From positions 1 through 64,000 of the forward strand of contig JAFQHF010000025.1 of NCBI GenBank assembly GCA_017398105.1: a stretch of 64,000 nt of DNA, read 5' to 3'. The DNA comes from Oscillospiraceae bacterium (lineage in GTDB: Bacteria > Bacillota_A > Clostridia > Oscillospirales > Oscillospiraceae). Positions 12,998 through 21,342 of the stretch are shown in pieces. The first letter of the stretch is position 1, and each line of letters starts with the position of its first letter. A program made the position numbers and the translations under genes. Below the pieces are notes generated by a model. That model had not been told where the DNA came from. It saw nothing but the letters and a program-made list of their open reading frames with translations, and ran no database searches.

Positions 12998-14356
12998 ATG
13001 GTAAAAACGAAAACTGTTTTTTTCTGCACAAATTGTGGAAATGAAAGTCCCAAATGGATGGGGCGCTGTCCTGGATGCGGTGCATTCAATACTATGGAAG
13101 AACATATTGAAAAACCGGCCCCCGGAAAGTCTAAACCCCTTTCTGTCGGACCCAGCCGAAAACCGCAGCGCATTCGCAGTATTGCAAATGACGCTGAAAT
13201 CCGTTTTTCTACTGGAATGGGGGAACTGGACCGTGTCTTAGGCGGCGGTGCCGTTGCAGGCTCTCTGGTTCTTGTAGGCGGAGCACCAGGTATTGGCAAA
13301 TCAACACTGCTTCTCCAAATATGCAGCAGTTTATGCTGCGGGCACCGTGTATTGTATGTCTCCGGCGAAGAAAGTGAACGTCAGTTAAAACTGCGGGCAG
13401 ACCGACTGGGTGTTGTGCCTGATGATTTATTCATTTTCTCCGAGACCAGACTGTCTGATATCGTAGATGCCGCGGAAGAAATGAAACCCGATATTCTGAT
13501 TGTTGATTCTATCCAAACTCTGTACAACGAGCAAAACGAATCTTCTCCCGGCAGCGTCTCTCAGGTAAAAGACTGTACGATGACAATGATGCAGTTATCC
13601 AAATCCCAGGGGATCACAGTATTTGTGGTTGGCCATATAAACAAAGACGGTAATATCGCAGGGCCAAAAGTGTTGGAACATATGGTAGACTGCGTTCTTT
13701 ACTTCGAGGGAGACCCCAATACCTCTTACCGCCTTCTCCGGTCTGTAAAAAACCGTTTTGGCTCAACCAATGAGATTGGTGTTTTCGAAATGCTGGATAA
13801 TGGTTTGGCAGAAGTTCCCAATCCTTCACAAATGCTGCTGGAAGGACGGCCTGAAGGTGCAAGCGGTACATGTGTCGCCTGCGTAATGGAGGGAACACGC
13901 CCTGTTTTGGCAGAGGTACAGGCACTTGTCACCAAAACAACGTTTAATGTTCCCCGAAGGACTGCTGATGGCTTTGATTTTAACCGCGCAGTACTTTTAA
14001 TGGCTGTTGCCGAAAAGCGTGCGGGAATGAAATTAAATGTCTTCGATGCCTATATCAATGTGATAGGCGGCTTGCGATTGGATGAACCCGGTGCTGACCT
14101 TCCGGTTGTTCTGGCCGTTGCATCCTCTTATCGGGATACGCCGATTCCGGATGATCTTGTGGCAATTGGAGAAATTGGACTAACCGGAGAAATTCGCTCC
14201 GTCTCTAATATGAATCAGCGTCTGGGCGAAGTAGCCCGATTAGGTTTTAAAAAATGTATTATTCCAAAAGGCAGCACCGAAAAACTGGAAATTCCGTCAG
14301 GCCTCACCGTTTATCGTGTCAGAAACCTTCGGGAAGCCATCGAAACTGCTCTATAA
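12998..14356 (+). CDS. radA: DNA repair protein RadA/Sms
   Basis: 452 residues, full length. Order: zinc finger CTNCGNESPKWMGRCPGC (residues about 9-27), RecA-like ATPase with Walker A GGAPGIGKST, the RadA-specific KNRFGSTNE motif, and a C-terminal Lon-protease-like domain without the catalytic Ser. RadA drives branch migration of recombination intermediates. Start ATG 12998 follows GAGGCGG. It has its own promoter and precedes a Nudix gene by 22 bp. Confidence 0.96.
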   Translation: MVKTKTVFFCTNCGNESPKWMGRCPGCGAFNTMEEHIEKPAPGKSKPLSVGPSRKPQRIRSIANDAEIRFSTGMGELDRVLGGGAVAGSLVLVGGAPGIGKSTLLLQICSSLCCGHRVLYVSGEESERQLKLRADRLGVVPDDLFIFSETRLSDIVDAAEEMKPDILIVDSIQTLYNEQNESSPGSVSQVKDCTMTMMQLSKSQGITVFVVGHINKDGNIAGPKVLEHMVDCVLYFEGDPNTSYRLLRSVKNRFGSTNEIGVFEMLDNGLAEVPNPSQMLLEGRPEGASGTCVACVMEGTRPVLAEVQALVTKTTFNVPRRTADGFDFNRAVLLMAVAEKRAGMKLNVFDAYINVIGGLRLDEPGADLPVVLAVASSYRDTPIPDDLVAIGEIGLTGEIRSVSNMNQRLGEVARLGFKKCIIPKGSTEKLEIPSGLTVYRVRNLREAIETAL

Positions 14357-14378
14357 TTTTCAGGATAAGATAAAAACT

Positions 14379-14837
14379 ATGAAACACACTCATTTTGTAT
14401 CATGCGCTGCACTTGTAACAAATCAAGAAGGGAAGATCCTTCTTGTAAAGAGCCCCTGGCGCGGATGGGAATATCCCGGCGGATTAATTGAGCCTGGCGA
14501 AACCTTTCAGGATGCCCTGCGCCGCGAAGTTAAAGAAGAAGCCGGAGTAGAAATTGAAATTACCGGTTTTATCGGTATATGTAAAAACATCGAAAAAGAT
14601 ATCGTCAACATCGATTTTTCCGCACAATACATCAGCGGAAAATTAACCCCCAGTGCAGAAAGCACAGAAGTAATTTGGGCAACTCCGGAAGAAGCTTTCA
14701 ATTTAATCACATTTCCATTGACAAAAAAGCGGCTGTCCAACATGCTGTCAGGCAAAAAAGAAGTTAGCCTATTCTGTTTCAGGCGCGACCCTTTTGACGT
14801 TGTGGAAGAGAATAATTATTCTGTTGGGAAACCGTAA
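14379..14837 (+). CDS. Nudix hydrolase
   Basis: 152 residues from ATG 14379; an in-frame codon at 14316 overlaps radA and has no ribosome-binding site. The Nudix box begins GGLIEPGETF and ends REVKEEAGV, matching GX5EX7REUXEEXGU. The substrate (a nucleotide diphosphate derivative) cannot be predicted. It lies 22 bp after radA and before a strong terminator, so the two may share a transcript, suggesting a nucleotide-sanitising or repair-linked role. Confidence 0.88.
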   Translation: MKHTHFVSCAALVTNQEGKILLVKSPWRGWEYPGGLIEPGETFQDALRREVKEEAGVEIEITGFIGICKNIEKDIVNIDFSAQYISGKLTPSAESTEVIWATPEEAFNLITFPLTKKRLSNMLSGKKEVSLFCFRRDPFDVVEENNYSVGKP

Positions 14838-14855
14838 TCAGTACCCCGGCGGAGT

Positions 14856-14895
14856 AAAAAGACCGTGCAGAATATCAGAATCTGCACGGTCTTTT
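14856..14895. terminator. Terminator after the Nudix gene (bidirectional)
   Basis: AAAGACCGTGCAGA pairs with TCTGCACGGTCTTTT. T-runs lie on both strands, so it can also serve the minus-strand Xre gene. Confidence 0.85.
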
Positions 14896-14945
14896 CATGT
14901 TCACCAAAAGGGCAGGGGAAGGATAGTTTTTTGAGAACTCAACAA

Positions 14946-15386
14946 TCAAAGAAGTCTTCCCAGCAATAATCCAAGAAGAAAACAAATTGCTCCAAATACA
15001 GCAAACTCTACAGCATTTCTGCGATATTTGACCCGGATAACCTTTTTGATCACTGGTTTTTCAATATACTCCGGTACAGGCTTTTCCACAATCTTTTCTA
15101 CCACCTGAATGACCGGCTTCTCAACTATTTTTTCCACCTCAACCGTTTCCACCGTTTTCACCAGAACAGGCGGTCTTCGTCCATAATTTCGTCTGCCGGT
15201 AGTCAAATACTCGATATCCGTTTCCAGAACCTCAGCAAGGTGAATCAAATTATGAGCATCAGGTAATGATTGATCTGTTTCCCATTTGCTGACAGCCTGC
15301 CGTGATACCTCCAATCTTTTTGCCAACTGATACTGCGACAAACCGGAGGACTCTCTTAATTCAGTTATTCTTTCGCCTAATGACAT
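14946..15386 (-). CDS. Membrane-anchored Xre-family regulator
   Basis: 146 residues. Residues about 5-60 are a Cro/C1 helix-turn-helix (LSQYQLAKRLEVSRQAVSKW, then SLPDAHNLIHLAEVLE). A repetitive linker with repeats of the type VEKIVEKPV, VEKIVEKPVPEYIEKP follows, then a C-terminal hydrophobic helix (FAVFGAICFLLGLLLGRLL). So the DNA-binding domain should be tethered to the membrane from the inside. Such tethered Xre proteins are common in clostridia, usually with unknown targets. It stands alone on the minus strand. Confidence 0.85.
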   Translation of the reverse strand: MSLGERITELRESSGLSQYQLAKRLEVSRQAVSKWETDQSLPDAHNLIHLAEVLETDIEYLTTGRRNYGRRPPVLVKTVETVEVEKIVEKPVIQVVEKIVEKPVPEYIEKPVIKKVIRVKYRRNAVEFAVFGAICFLLGLLLGRLL

Positions 15387-15439
15387 ACTATTCTCCGTAT
15401 TTTCCTGTCAACTATAAGTTGCATAGCATATATTTTCAA

Positions 15440-16438
15440 TTATTCCGAAAAATCCAATTTCGACAGAGGATTAGCTTCTGCCGCAATTTTCAACTCCGTA
15501 TTTTCAATATGCGTATAAATCTGCGTGGTATTCAGGTTTTCGTGCCCCAATACCTCCTGCACAGTTTTTACATCAACACCGCCTGAAAGCATCATCGTTG
15601 CAGCAGTGTGACGCAATTTATGAGCGGAAAACTGGGTCGAATCAAGCCCCGCCTGCATCAAAGCTTTTTTTACGAGCCTATGGACTGCCGAAACGCTGAT
15701 TCTATTATTATCTCTTGATCCAAATAATGCCCGGTTATCCGATAATACGCGCTTATTTCTTTCAGGCAGATATGCATCGATCGCTTTCCGGCAGGCAGAT
15801 CCAAAGTATACAAAACGTTCCTTATTTCCTTTGCCTACAACGCGAATCCGGTCATCATAGACATCCGATATATTCAGCCCAACCAATTCGCTTCGCCGGA
15901 TTCCGCAATTCAGAAACAGCATGAGTATCGCGTAATCTCTTTTCTCATTTACGCCAGAAACTGACCGCAAAAGTGCGGCAGATTCCTCTAAAGATAAGTA
16001 TTTAGGCAAGCTTTTCCTTAATTTGGGATATTCCAAATCTGCAACAGGGTTTTCATCAAGCTGTTTGGTCCGAACCGTCAGATATTTATAAAAAGATTTG
16101 ATTGCAGAAAGTTTTCTTGCTCTGGCTGCAGGCGAAATCCCGTAATCTGGAGCTGCTGAATCCGGATTTATCGCTCTGTCATTGGATAAATACGACAAGA
16201 AATCAAAAATATCCGAAGTTTCAATTTCCCGTATGAAAGCCAGTGAAATATCTTTAATATCAATATCTTCCAGTTTCGTTGTGATCGGCATATCATTACG
16301 CATTAACTTTATAAAACGAAAGAACATTCTTAAGTCCAGATAGTACTCAGAAATCGTAAGCTGAGACTGGCCTTTAATGTTCTCATGATAAATTAAAAAT
16401 TCACGTAGAATCTGCGGGCAATCATGATAACGCTGCAT
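15440..16438 (-). CDS. Tyrosine site-specific recombinase, XerC-like
   Basis: 332 residues from ATG 16438, eight bases after AGGAGGC; an in-frame TTG at 16459 is less likely. The N-terminal SAM-like core-binding domain is longer than in XerD. The catalytic set is complete: Arg in CGIRRSEL, Lys in GKGNKER, HKLRH, GHENL and Tyr in TQIYTH. With the XerD-like gene 1.4 kb away it may form the XerC/D pair for chromosome-dimer resolution, or be a lone integrase. No dif-like site was seen here. Confidence 0.85.
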   Translation of the reverse strand: MQRYHDCPQILREFLIYHENIKGQSQLTISEYYLDLRMFFRFIKLMRNDMPITTKLEDIDIKDISLAFIREIETSDIFDFLSYLSNDRAINPDSAAPDYGISPAARARKLSAIKSFYKYLTVRTKQLDENPVADLEYPKLRKSLPKYLSLEESAALLRSVSGVNEKRDYAILMLFLNCGIRRSELVGLNISDVYDDRIRVVGKGNKERFVYFGSACRKAIDAYLPERNKRVLSDNRALFGSRDNNRISVSAVHRLVKKALMQAGLDSTQFSAHKLRHTAATMMLSGGVDVKTVQEVLGHENLNTTQIYTHIENTELKIAAEANPLSKLDFSE

Positions 16439-16516
16439 TTCATCAACGCCTCCTAGCAAAAGTAATTAATAGGGTTTCGATGGTTTATCTGCGATGATTA
16501 TATCACATTCTGTGTT

Positions 16517-16550
16517 CGAACGCAACAAAATTTTTATTTTGTTGCGTTCG
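16517..16550. repeat. Perfect 15-bp inverted repeat, 4-nt loop
   Basis: CGAACGCAACAAAAT (16517-16531) and ATTTTGTTGCGTTCG (16536-16550) around TTTT. It lies between the divergent XerC-like gene and pfkA, upstream of both, so it is not an ordinary terminator. Its role is unknown: operator, attenuator or recombination site. Confidence 0.8.
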
Positions 16551-16659
16551 TTCTGTTGATTGTTTCACAGCATCCAACTTCCCTGCACGGCGTACGCAAC
16601 GCGAATAAACCGACCAAATAGGATTTCCTCGAAAATATTGAGTCATTTTGAAATTACTC

Positions 16660-16688
16660 TTTACATTTTTGCTTTTTATCAGTAGAAT
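16660..16688 (+). promoter_or_regulatory. pfkA promoter
   Basis: TTTACA (16660-16665), 17 bp, TAGAAT (16683-16688), 36 bp before the start. Confidence 0.7.
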
Positions 16689-16724
16689 AATATCAGAATA
16701 AAACCAAACTTGGAGGATATTAAA

Positions 16725-17696
16725 ATGAGCGTTAAACGAATTGGCGTACTTACCAGCGGCGGCGATGCTCCCGGCATGAATCCCTGTGTTCGCGCAGTTG
16801 TCCGTACTGCTCTCTACCATGGTTTGGAATGCTACGGCATTCGGCGTGGCTGGAACGGTCTGATCACCGGAGATATTGTGAAGCTGGATGAAAAGAGTGT
16901 TTCCCATACTATCAACCGCGGCGGTACAATTCTCTACACTGCCCGCAGTAAGGAATTCATGACCGAAGAAGGTCAGCGCCGTGCCGTTTCCACCTGCAAA
17001 TTTCTCGGTCTGGACAGCATCATTGCAATTGGCGGTGACGGCACGTTCCGTGGTGCCCGGGCTCTGAGCAAGTATGGCATTAACGTCATCGGTATCCCCG
17101 GTACCATTGATAACGATATCAGCTGTACACACTACTGTATCGGATTTGATACCGCTGCCAATACTGCAATCGAATGTATTGATAAACTCAGAGATACTAT
17201 GCAGTCCCATGAACGCTGTTCTGTTGTTGAGGTTATGGGACGCAATGCTGGCTATCTTGCCATGTACGTTGGTCTTGCCGTCGGCGCAACTGCCGTTTTG
17301 GTCCCTGAAAAAGAAATCAACTTTGAAGTAGACGTCATTGAAAAAATCCGTCAGGCTCGTCTTAATGGCTTTACGCATTACATGATCGTTGTTGCTGAGG
17401 GCGCAGGCTCTGCAGCAGATATTGCAGCCAAGATCAAAGATGCCACCGATCTTGATCCTCGCGTGACCGTTCTTGGTCACATCCAGCGCGGTGGCACTCC
17501 CACCGGACGTGACCGTGTAAACGCTACAAAAATGGGTTATCTGGCCGTGGAACTCCTACTGCAGGGCAAAAACAACCGCATTGTATGTACACATGACGGT
17601 GGATATACGGATGTGGATATCGATGAAGCCCTGTCTATGAATAAAAGCATTCAGCAAATGGAAGTGAATGTTCTTGCTGCAATGACCGGAATTTAA
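16725..17696 (+). CDS. pfkA: 6-phosphofructokinase
   Basis: 323 residues from ATG 16725, eight bases after TTGGAGG. ATP-dependent PfkA signature: GVLTSGGDAPGMN, IAIGGDGTFRGA, PGTIDNDI (catalytic Asp) and GHIQRGGTPTGRDR. It phosphorylates fructose-6-phosphate, the committed step of glycolysis. It is monocistronic, with its own promoter and terminator, between the two tyrosine recombinase genes. Confidence 0.97.
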   Translation: MSVKRIGVLTSGGDAPGMNPCVRAVVRTALYHGLECYGIRRGWNGLITGDIVKLDEKSVSHTINRGGTILYTARSKEFMTEEGQRRAVSTCKFLGLDSIIAIGGDGTFRGARALSKYGINVIGIPGTIDNDISCTHYCIGFDTAANTAIECIDKLRDTMQSHERCSVVEVMGRNAGYLAMYVGLAVGATAVLVPEKEINFEVDVIEKIRQARLNGFTHYMIVVAEGAGSAADIAAKIKDATDLDPRVTVLGHIQRGGTPTGRDRVNATKMGYLAVELLLQGKNNRIVCTHDGGYTDVDIDEALSMNKSIQQMEVNVLAAMTGI

Positions 17697-17708
17697 TTCA
17701 CAGTACAA

Positions 17709-17745
17709 AACTGCCGTGTTCAACAATGAGCACGGCAGTTTTTAA
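17709..17745 (+). terminator. pfkA terminator
   Basis: ACTGCCGTG pairs with CACGGCAGT, followed by TTTTTAA. Confidence 0.88.
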
Positions 17746-17831
17746 TCCCTATCGAATGTGTTATTTGTTTTTTCAAATGGTTCTTCCCTTCTACATTCCA
17801 GTACAACCAATCCCCTGTTTTCTTCAGGAAT

Positions 17832-17868
17832 AAAAAAGTCTGCCGTAATAATTCCGGCAGACTTTTTT
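17832..17868. terminator. xerD terminator
   Basis: AAAAAAGTCTGCCG pairs with CGGCAGACTTTTTT. It overlaps the last bases of the minus-strand recombinase gene. Confidence 0.85.
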
Positions 17869-18826
17869 ATGCTTTAGGGTGACATTTATCGTACACACTT
17901 TTCAATTTTTGATTGATCATATGGGTATACATTTGCGTTGAGGAAATATCGCTGTGTCCCATCAGCTCCTGAAGAGAACCCAAATCTGCCCCATTTTCCA
18001 GCAAATGCACCGCAAAACTATGACGCAGCGTATGGGGGGTAATCTCCTTTTCAATACCGGCCTTTGCCTGGTAGAGCTTCAGAATCTTCCAAAAACCCTG
18101 ACGGCTCATCCGAACTCCGCCAATATTGACAAACAAAGCACTTTCCTGCGGATCAGCCAGCATTGCCCCTCTGGTCTCTTTAATGTAAATGCTCAACGCA
18201 CGCAATGCTGCAGGGTACAGAGGGATTACCCGGGATCGCTTGGAACCACAGCATTTTATAATCCCAAGCTCCAGATTCACATCCTCCAGATTGAGTTCAA
18301 TCAGTTCTGTAACACGCATACCAGTAGCATACATTACCTCAAGCATTGCTTTATCGCGGATACCTTTAGGATCTGCAGAAGACGGCTGCGACAGAAGCAG
18401 TTCCACTTCTTTCCCAGTCAGAATTTGAGGCAACTTCTTCACGCCGCGGTCAACATGGATCTCGGCAGAAACCGGCGAATTCTCCAGGAAACCGGAGGCT
18501 ACAAGGTAATTGTAAAAATTCTTCAAGCTGGCAAGCGTACGGGAAGCTGTAGCGCCAGATTTTCCCCGCGTCTGAAGATAATCCAAATAGCTGGTGATAT
18601 GCAATTGAGTAGCATCCAAAATTTCAGTGTTCTCATCCTGCAGCCATTCGCAAAATTGCCGAATGTCACGCAAATAAGAAGAAACTGTATTATTCGATGC
18701 TTGTTTGACCTTCGTCAGGTAATTTTCATAGGCATGAATCAAATCCAGCATACCAAGTTTACCTAATTTATCCTTTCCGAAATCTATCAAACACGCCATG
18801 TTATGGCGAAGTGATGCTTGATCCAT
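17867..18826 (-). CDS. xerD: Tyrosine recombinase, XerD-like
   Basis: 319 residues, with the core-binding domain (NTVSSYLRDIRQFCEWL) and the catalytic domain: Arg in TGMRVTEL, Lys in GSKRS, HTLRHSFAVHLLENG, GHSDISSTQ and Tyr in MYTH. This closely fits XerD, which with XerC resolves chromosome dimers at dif. The start is uncertain: ATG 18826 has no good ribosome-binding site, and an internal Met about 25 codons later (MLDLIHAY) is nearer to the normal XerD N terminus. Monocistronic. Confidence 0.88.
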   Translation of the reverse strand: MDQASLRHNMACLIDFGKDKLGKLGMLDLIHAYENYLTKVKQASNNTVSSYLRDIRQFCEWLQDENTEILDATQLHITSYLDYLQTRGKSGATASRTLASLKNFYNYLVASGFLENSPVSAEIHVDRGVKKLPQILTGKEVELLLSQPSSADPKGIRDKAMLEVMYATGMRVTELIELNLEDVNLELGIIKCCGSKRSRVIPLYPAALRALSIYIKETRGAMLADPQESALFVNIGGVRMSRQGFWKILKLYQAKAGIEKEITPHTLRHSFAVHLLENGADLGSLQELMGHSDISSTQMYTHMINQKLKSVYDKCHPKA

Positions 18827-19154
18827 GTTTTTGCATGTAAAGTATCAGACACCTCACAAGCAAAACACACTCTCCTAAAAACGGTATAACGCAATGGAAG
18901 GAATATTTCCTTTACTTACGCAAAAAGCCATCGGTTGCCATTGAATAGTCCATCGAACCCTATTCATCTAACATAACCATACTATACTCCATTTTTTACA
19001 AAAATTCAAGCTTTTTTAGCCAAAATAGCTTTTTTTGTAGATTATGACGGATATTTATGTTAATTTAATTATGTAAACTCCAGCTACCGAATGTCGGTTT
19101 CTCTTTATCATTTTCAATTTTTATCAATATCTTGGGGCTAATTTGATACTGCGC
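18827..19154. other. AT-rich intergenic region with no recognisable gene
   Basis: About 330 bp upstream of xerD. It is AT-rich and stop-filled in all frames, with several weak promoter-like TATA-type stretches (TATACT near 18,982). Nothing firm apart from presumed xerD control sequences. Confidence 0.5.
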
Positions 19155-19204
19155 ACACTAAATATTGGTTTTGCATGCATTCCTGCAAAACCAATATTTA
19201 GTGT
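19155..19204. repeat. Perfect 21-bp inverted repeat, 8-nt loop
   Basis: The left arm at 19155-19175 starts ACACTAAATATTGG, and the right arm at 19184-19204 is its exact reverse complement. It sits 20 bp after the stop of the minus-strand membrane-protein gene. There is no T-run on the minus strand, so it is not a classical terminator. It could protect the mRNA 3' end or be a small palindromic repeat element. Confidence 0.8.
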
Positions 19205-19223
19205 AAATTTTATTTACCTGTCT

Positions 19224-19664
19224 CTATTTTTTGTACAACTTTACAAAGTGTTTTCCGGAAAAACTTCGATTCCCCTCCCTGTTTTGGGATAATTTCAGCA
19301 AATACGCACACCCACTGCCAGCTGCTACCAGTCCGCCGGTAACAAAGACGCCTTCATACTGTCCTCCAAAAAAGAGTGCGGATATTGACAGTAAACTCCC
19401 AAAATAAACCAAGCCTTCCGTCAGACATACCAATGCATATCTGCGTTTAATCCGCACGCACGCAGTCAATGCCCCCAAAAACGATGCACCAATAATCAGC
19501 ACCGAAATCCCGTATCCTATATTATCCCAGCGCATAATTTGTGCATCTATCAGTTTGGTAATCCCTGCCGCAAATGCCAATGTCGCACCGATCGCCGTGA
19601 TTGCCCCTATTGCCAAACCACTCGGAATAGAATCCGCATGTCCCTTATATCCATGCTTAACCAT
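19224..19664 (-). CDS. Four-helix membrane protein, TIGR04086-like
   Basis: 146 residues with four hydrophobic segments (about residues 12-35, 48-70, 78-98 and 104-124) and a basic C-terminal tail. Pattern and size resemble the TIGR04086/YrzE membrane proteins of Firmicutes, which have no known function. It lies downstream of the coiled-coil gene but behind a strong terminator, so it is probably transcribed separately. Confidence 0.6.
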   Translation of the reverse strand: MVKHGYKGHADSIPSGLAIGAITAIGATLAFAAGITKLIDAQIMRWDNIGYGISVLIIGASFLGALTACVRIKRRYALVCLTEGLVYFGSLLSISALFFGGQYEGVFVTGGLVAAGSGCAYLLKLSQNREGNRSFSGKHFVKLYKK

Positions 19665-19705
19665 ACGTCACTCCCCTTCCCTTGAATTCTATTCCTTCTC
19701 TCCAA

Positions 19706-19747
19706 CAAAAAGAACCGGGGCAGAGCATCTTGTGCTCCGTCCCGGTT
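19706..19747 (-). terminator. Terminator of the coaD operon
   Basis: On the minus strand AACCGGGACGGAGCAC pairs with GTGC/AGAGCA...CCCCGGTT, then CTTTTTG. It follows the coiled-coil gene by 18 bp. Confidence 0.8.
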
Positions 19748-19764
19748 GCCATTCATTTTTTAAA

Positions 19765-20268
19765 TCACACTTCAACATCCACATTAATGGCCTTGCGCTG
19801 TTCCTGCGCTTCAGTGACACTGCGGAATTTCATCCGGGTATCTCTGATCTCGTTCAATGCATTGGAAATGACTTCTTCCGTCTGGGCAAGAGATTCATCC
19901 ATATACTGATTTGCAGCTTTTCTCAGCTGATCGATCCGGTTCTGTGTCTGCCCAACCAATTCCTCGCTGCGCTTTCTTGCCTCTTCATAAACAGCTTCCT
20001 TTGTCACCAGCTGTTTTGCCTTCTCCTGAGCCTCACGCAGAATTCCATCCGCTTCACGGCGCGCCTGGCTGATCAACTCGTTACGGGATTCCACAATTGT
20101 GCGTGCATGCTTCAGTTCTCCGGGAAGCTGTGCAATGATCTCATCCAGCATATCCAGAACCTTATCCCGTTCCAGAATGCACTTATCCGCTGCCAGAGGC
20201 ATAGACCGGGCATCCTGCACCAAGTCATACAATGCGCCAATAATATCTTCTGTATTCCGCTCGTTCAT
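19765..20268 (-). CDS. Coiled-coil protein, ATP-synthase-b/DivIVA-like
   Basis: 167 residues, mostly one long amphipathic coiled coil (residues about 30-150), rich in Glu, Arg, Gln and Ala, with no membrane segment. Proteins of this kind are found next to coaD in many clostridia and are often labelled ATPase or cell-division initiation protein because of chance similarity to F-type subunit b. No enzymatic motif is visible. It ends the rsmD-coaD unit 18 bp after coaD. Confidence 0.75.
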   Translation of the reverse strand: MNERNTEDIIGALYDLVQDARSMPLAADKCILERDKVLDMLDEIIAQLPGELKHARTIVESRNELISQARREADGILREAQEKAKQLVTKEAVYEEARKRSEELVGQTQNRIDQLRKAANQYMDESLAQTEEVISNALNEIRDTRMKFRSVTEAQEQRKAINVDVEV

Positions 20269-20286
20269 TTGATTTCCTCCTAAATA

Positions 20287-20775
20287 TTATTTTTTCCGTT
20301 TCTCTATTCTCTCCTGAAAATCGGGAATAATTTCACTCGGCAAAAAATCCGAAAGTTCCACACCATAGGTGCCCAGTTCCTTCACCGTACTGGAGCTTAG
20401 ATACATATACTTGCTGTCTGCAGTCAGGAACATGGTATCCAGTTCGGGATTGATCTTCCGGTTGATCAGCGCCATCTGGAATTCATTTTCAAAGTCCGAA
20501 ACAGCCCGAAGTCCCTTTACGATGACACAGCTTCCTCTTCTGCGGGCATAGTCGGCCAAAAGTTCATTGGAACTGTCAACCTCAACATTCAGCAAGTCAC
20601 CGGTGACACGCCGAATCAAATCTACACGTTCTTCCAGTGTAAACATCGGGTTCTTGCCTGCATTCACCATGACGCAGACGATCAGCTTGTCGAAGATATT
20701 CGCAGAACGCTGAATAATATTTAAATGTCCGCTGGTAATGGGATCAAAGCTTCCCGGATAGATGGCAATTTTCAT
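20287..20775 (-). CDS. coaD: Phosphopantetheine adenylyltransferase
   Basis: 162 residues, full length. Nucleotidyltransferase motifs: YPGSFDPITSGHL at the N terminus (the HXGH-type motif is SGHL) and YLSSSTVKEL near the C terminus. It makes dephospho-CoA from 4'-phosphopantetheine, the fourth step of CoA synthesis. It lies 6 bp after rsmD, the usual Firmicute pairing. Confidence 0.96.
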   Translation of the reverse strand: MKIAIYPGSFDPITSGHLNIIQRSANIFDKLIVCVMVNAGKNPMFTLEERVDLIRRVTGDLLNVEVDSSNELLADYARRRGSCVIVKGLRAVSDFENEFQMALINRKINPELDTMFLTADSKYMYLSSSTVKELGTYGVELSDFLPSEIIPDFQERIEKRKK

Positions 20776-20781
20776 AACAAA

Positions 20782-21333
20782 TCACATTTCTTCGTTCTTA
20801 CGATAAATCGTCAGCAGTGTCTTTCCGTATTTATAGTCCTTGGAGCGGACGTACCCTTCAAAATCCCAAGGCAGTTCCTTACCCAAAGGGCGTTCTGTAA
20901 CTATTATACCATTGGATTGCAAAATGTCAATTTCCGTTATCTTATTTAACGCGGTTTCCAGAAAAACTTCCGCATAGGGAGGGTCCAGAAAGATGATATC
21001 AAATTTTTCTCTGCAGCGAGCCAAATAGTCCAAATAATCGCTGCGTACAACATTTCCGCTCAACTCTAATTTTGTACGCTTCAGATTCTCACGGATCAGT
21101 TTGCAGGCGTCCTCCCGCTGATCAACAAAAACCGCATTCCGCGCTCCCCGGCTTAAAGCCTCGATTCCCAGCTGCCCCGTGCCGCCAAATAAGTCCAGAA
21201 CGTTTGCGCCCGGAATATCAAAATTGATAATGCTGAACAATGCTTCCTTCACTCTGTCTGCAGTAGGACGTGTCAGCATACCCTCCGGTGTCTTCAGCTG
21301 AACCCCCCGCGCTTTTCCTGTAATGACGCGCAT
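20782..21333 (-). CDS. rsmD: 16S rRNA (guanine-966-N2)-methyltransferase
   Basis: 183 residues. Motifs: MRVITGKARGVQLKTP at the start, RPTADRVKEALFSII, the SAM-binding LDLFGGTGQLGIEALSRGA and the catalytic FLDPPYAE. It methylates G966 of 16S rRNA in the 30S particle. It follows uvrC by 9 bp and precedes coaD. Confidence 0.95.
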   Translation of the reverse strand: MRVITGKARGVQLKTPEGMLTRPTADRVKEALFSIINFDIPGANVLDLFGGTGQLGIEALSRGARNAVFVDQREDACKLIRENLKRTKLELSGNVVRSDYLDYLARCREKFDIIFLDPPYAEVFLETALNKITEIDILQSNGIIVTERPLGKELPWDFEGYVRSKDYKYGKTLLTIYRKNEEM

Positions 21334-21342
21334 ATTTTTCTC

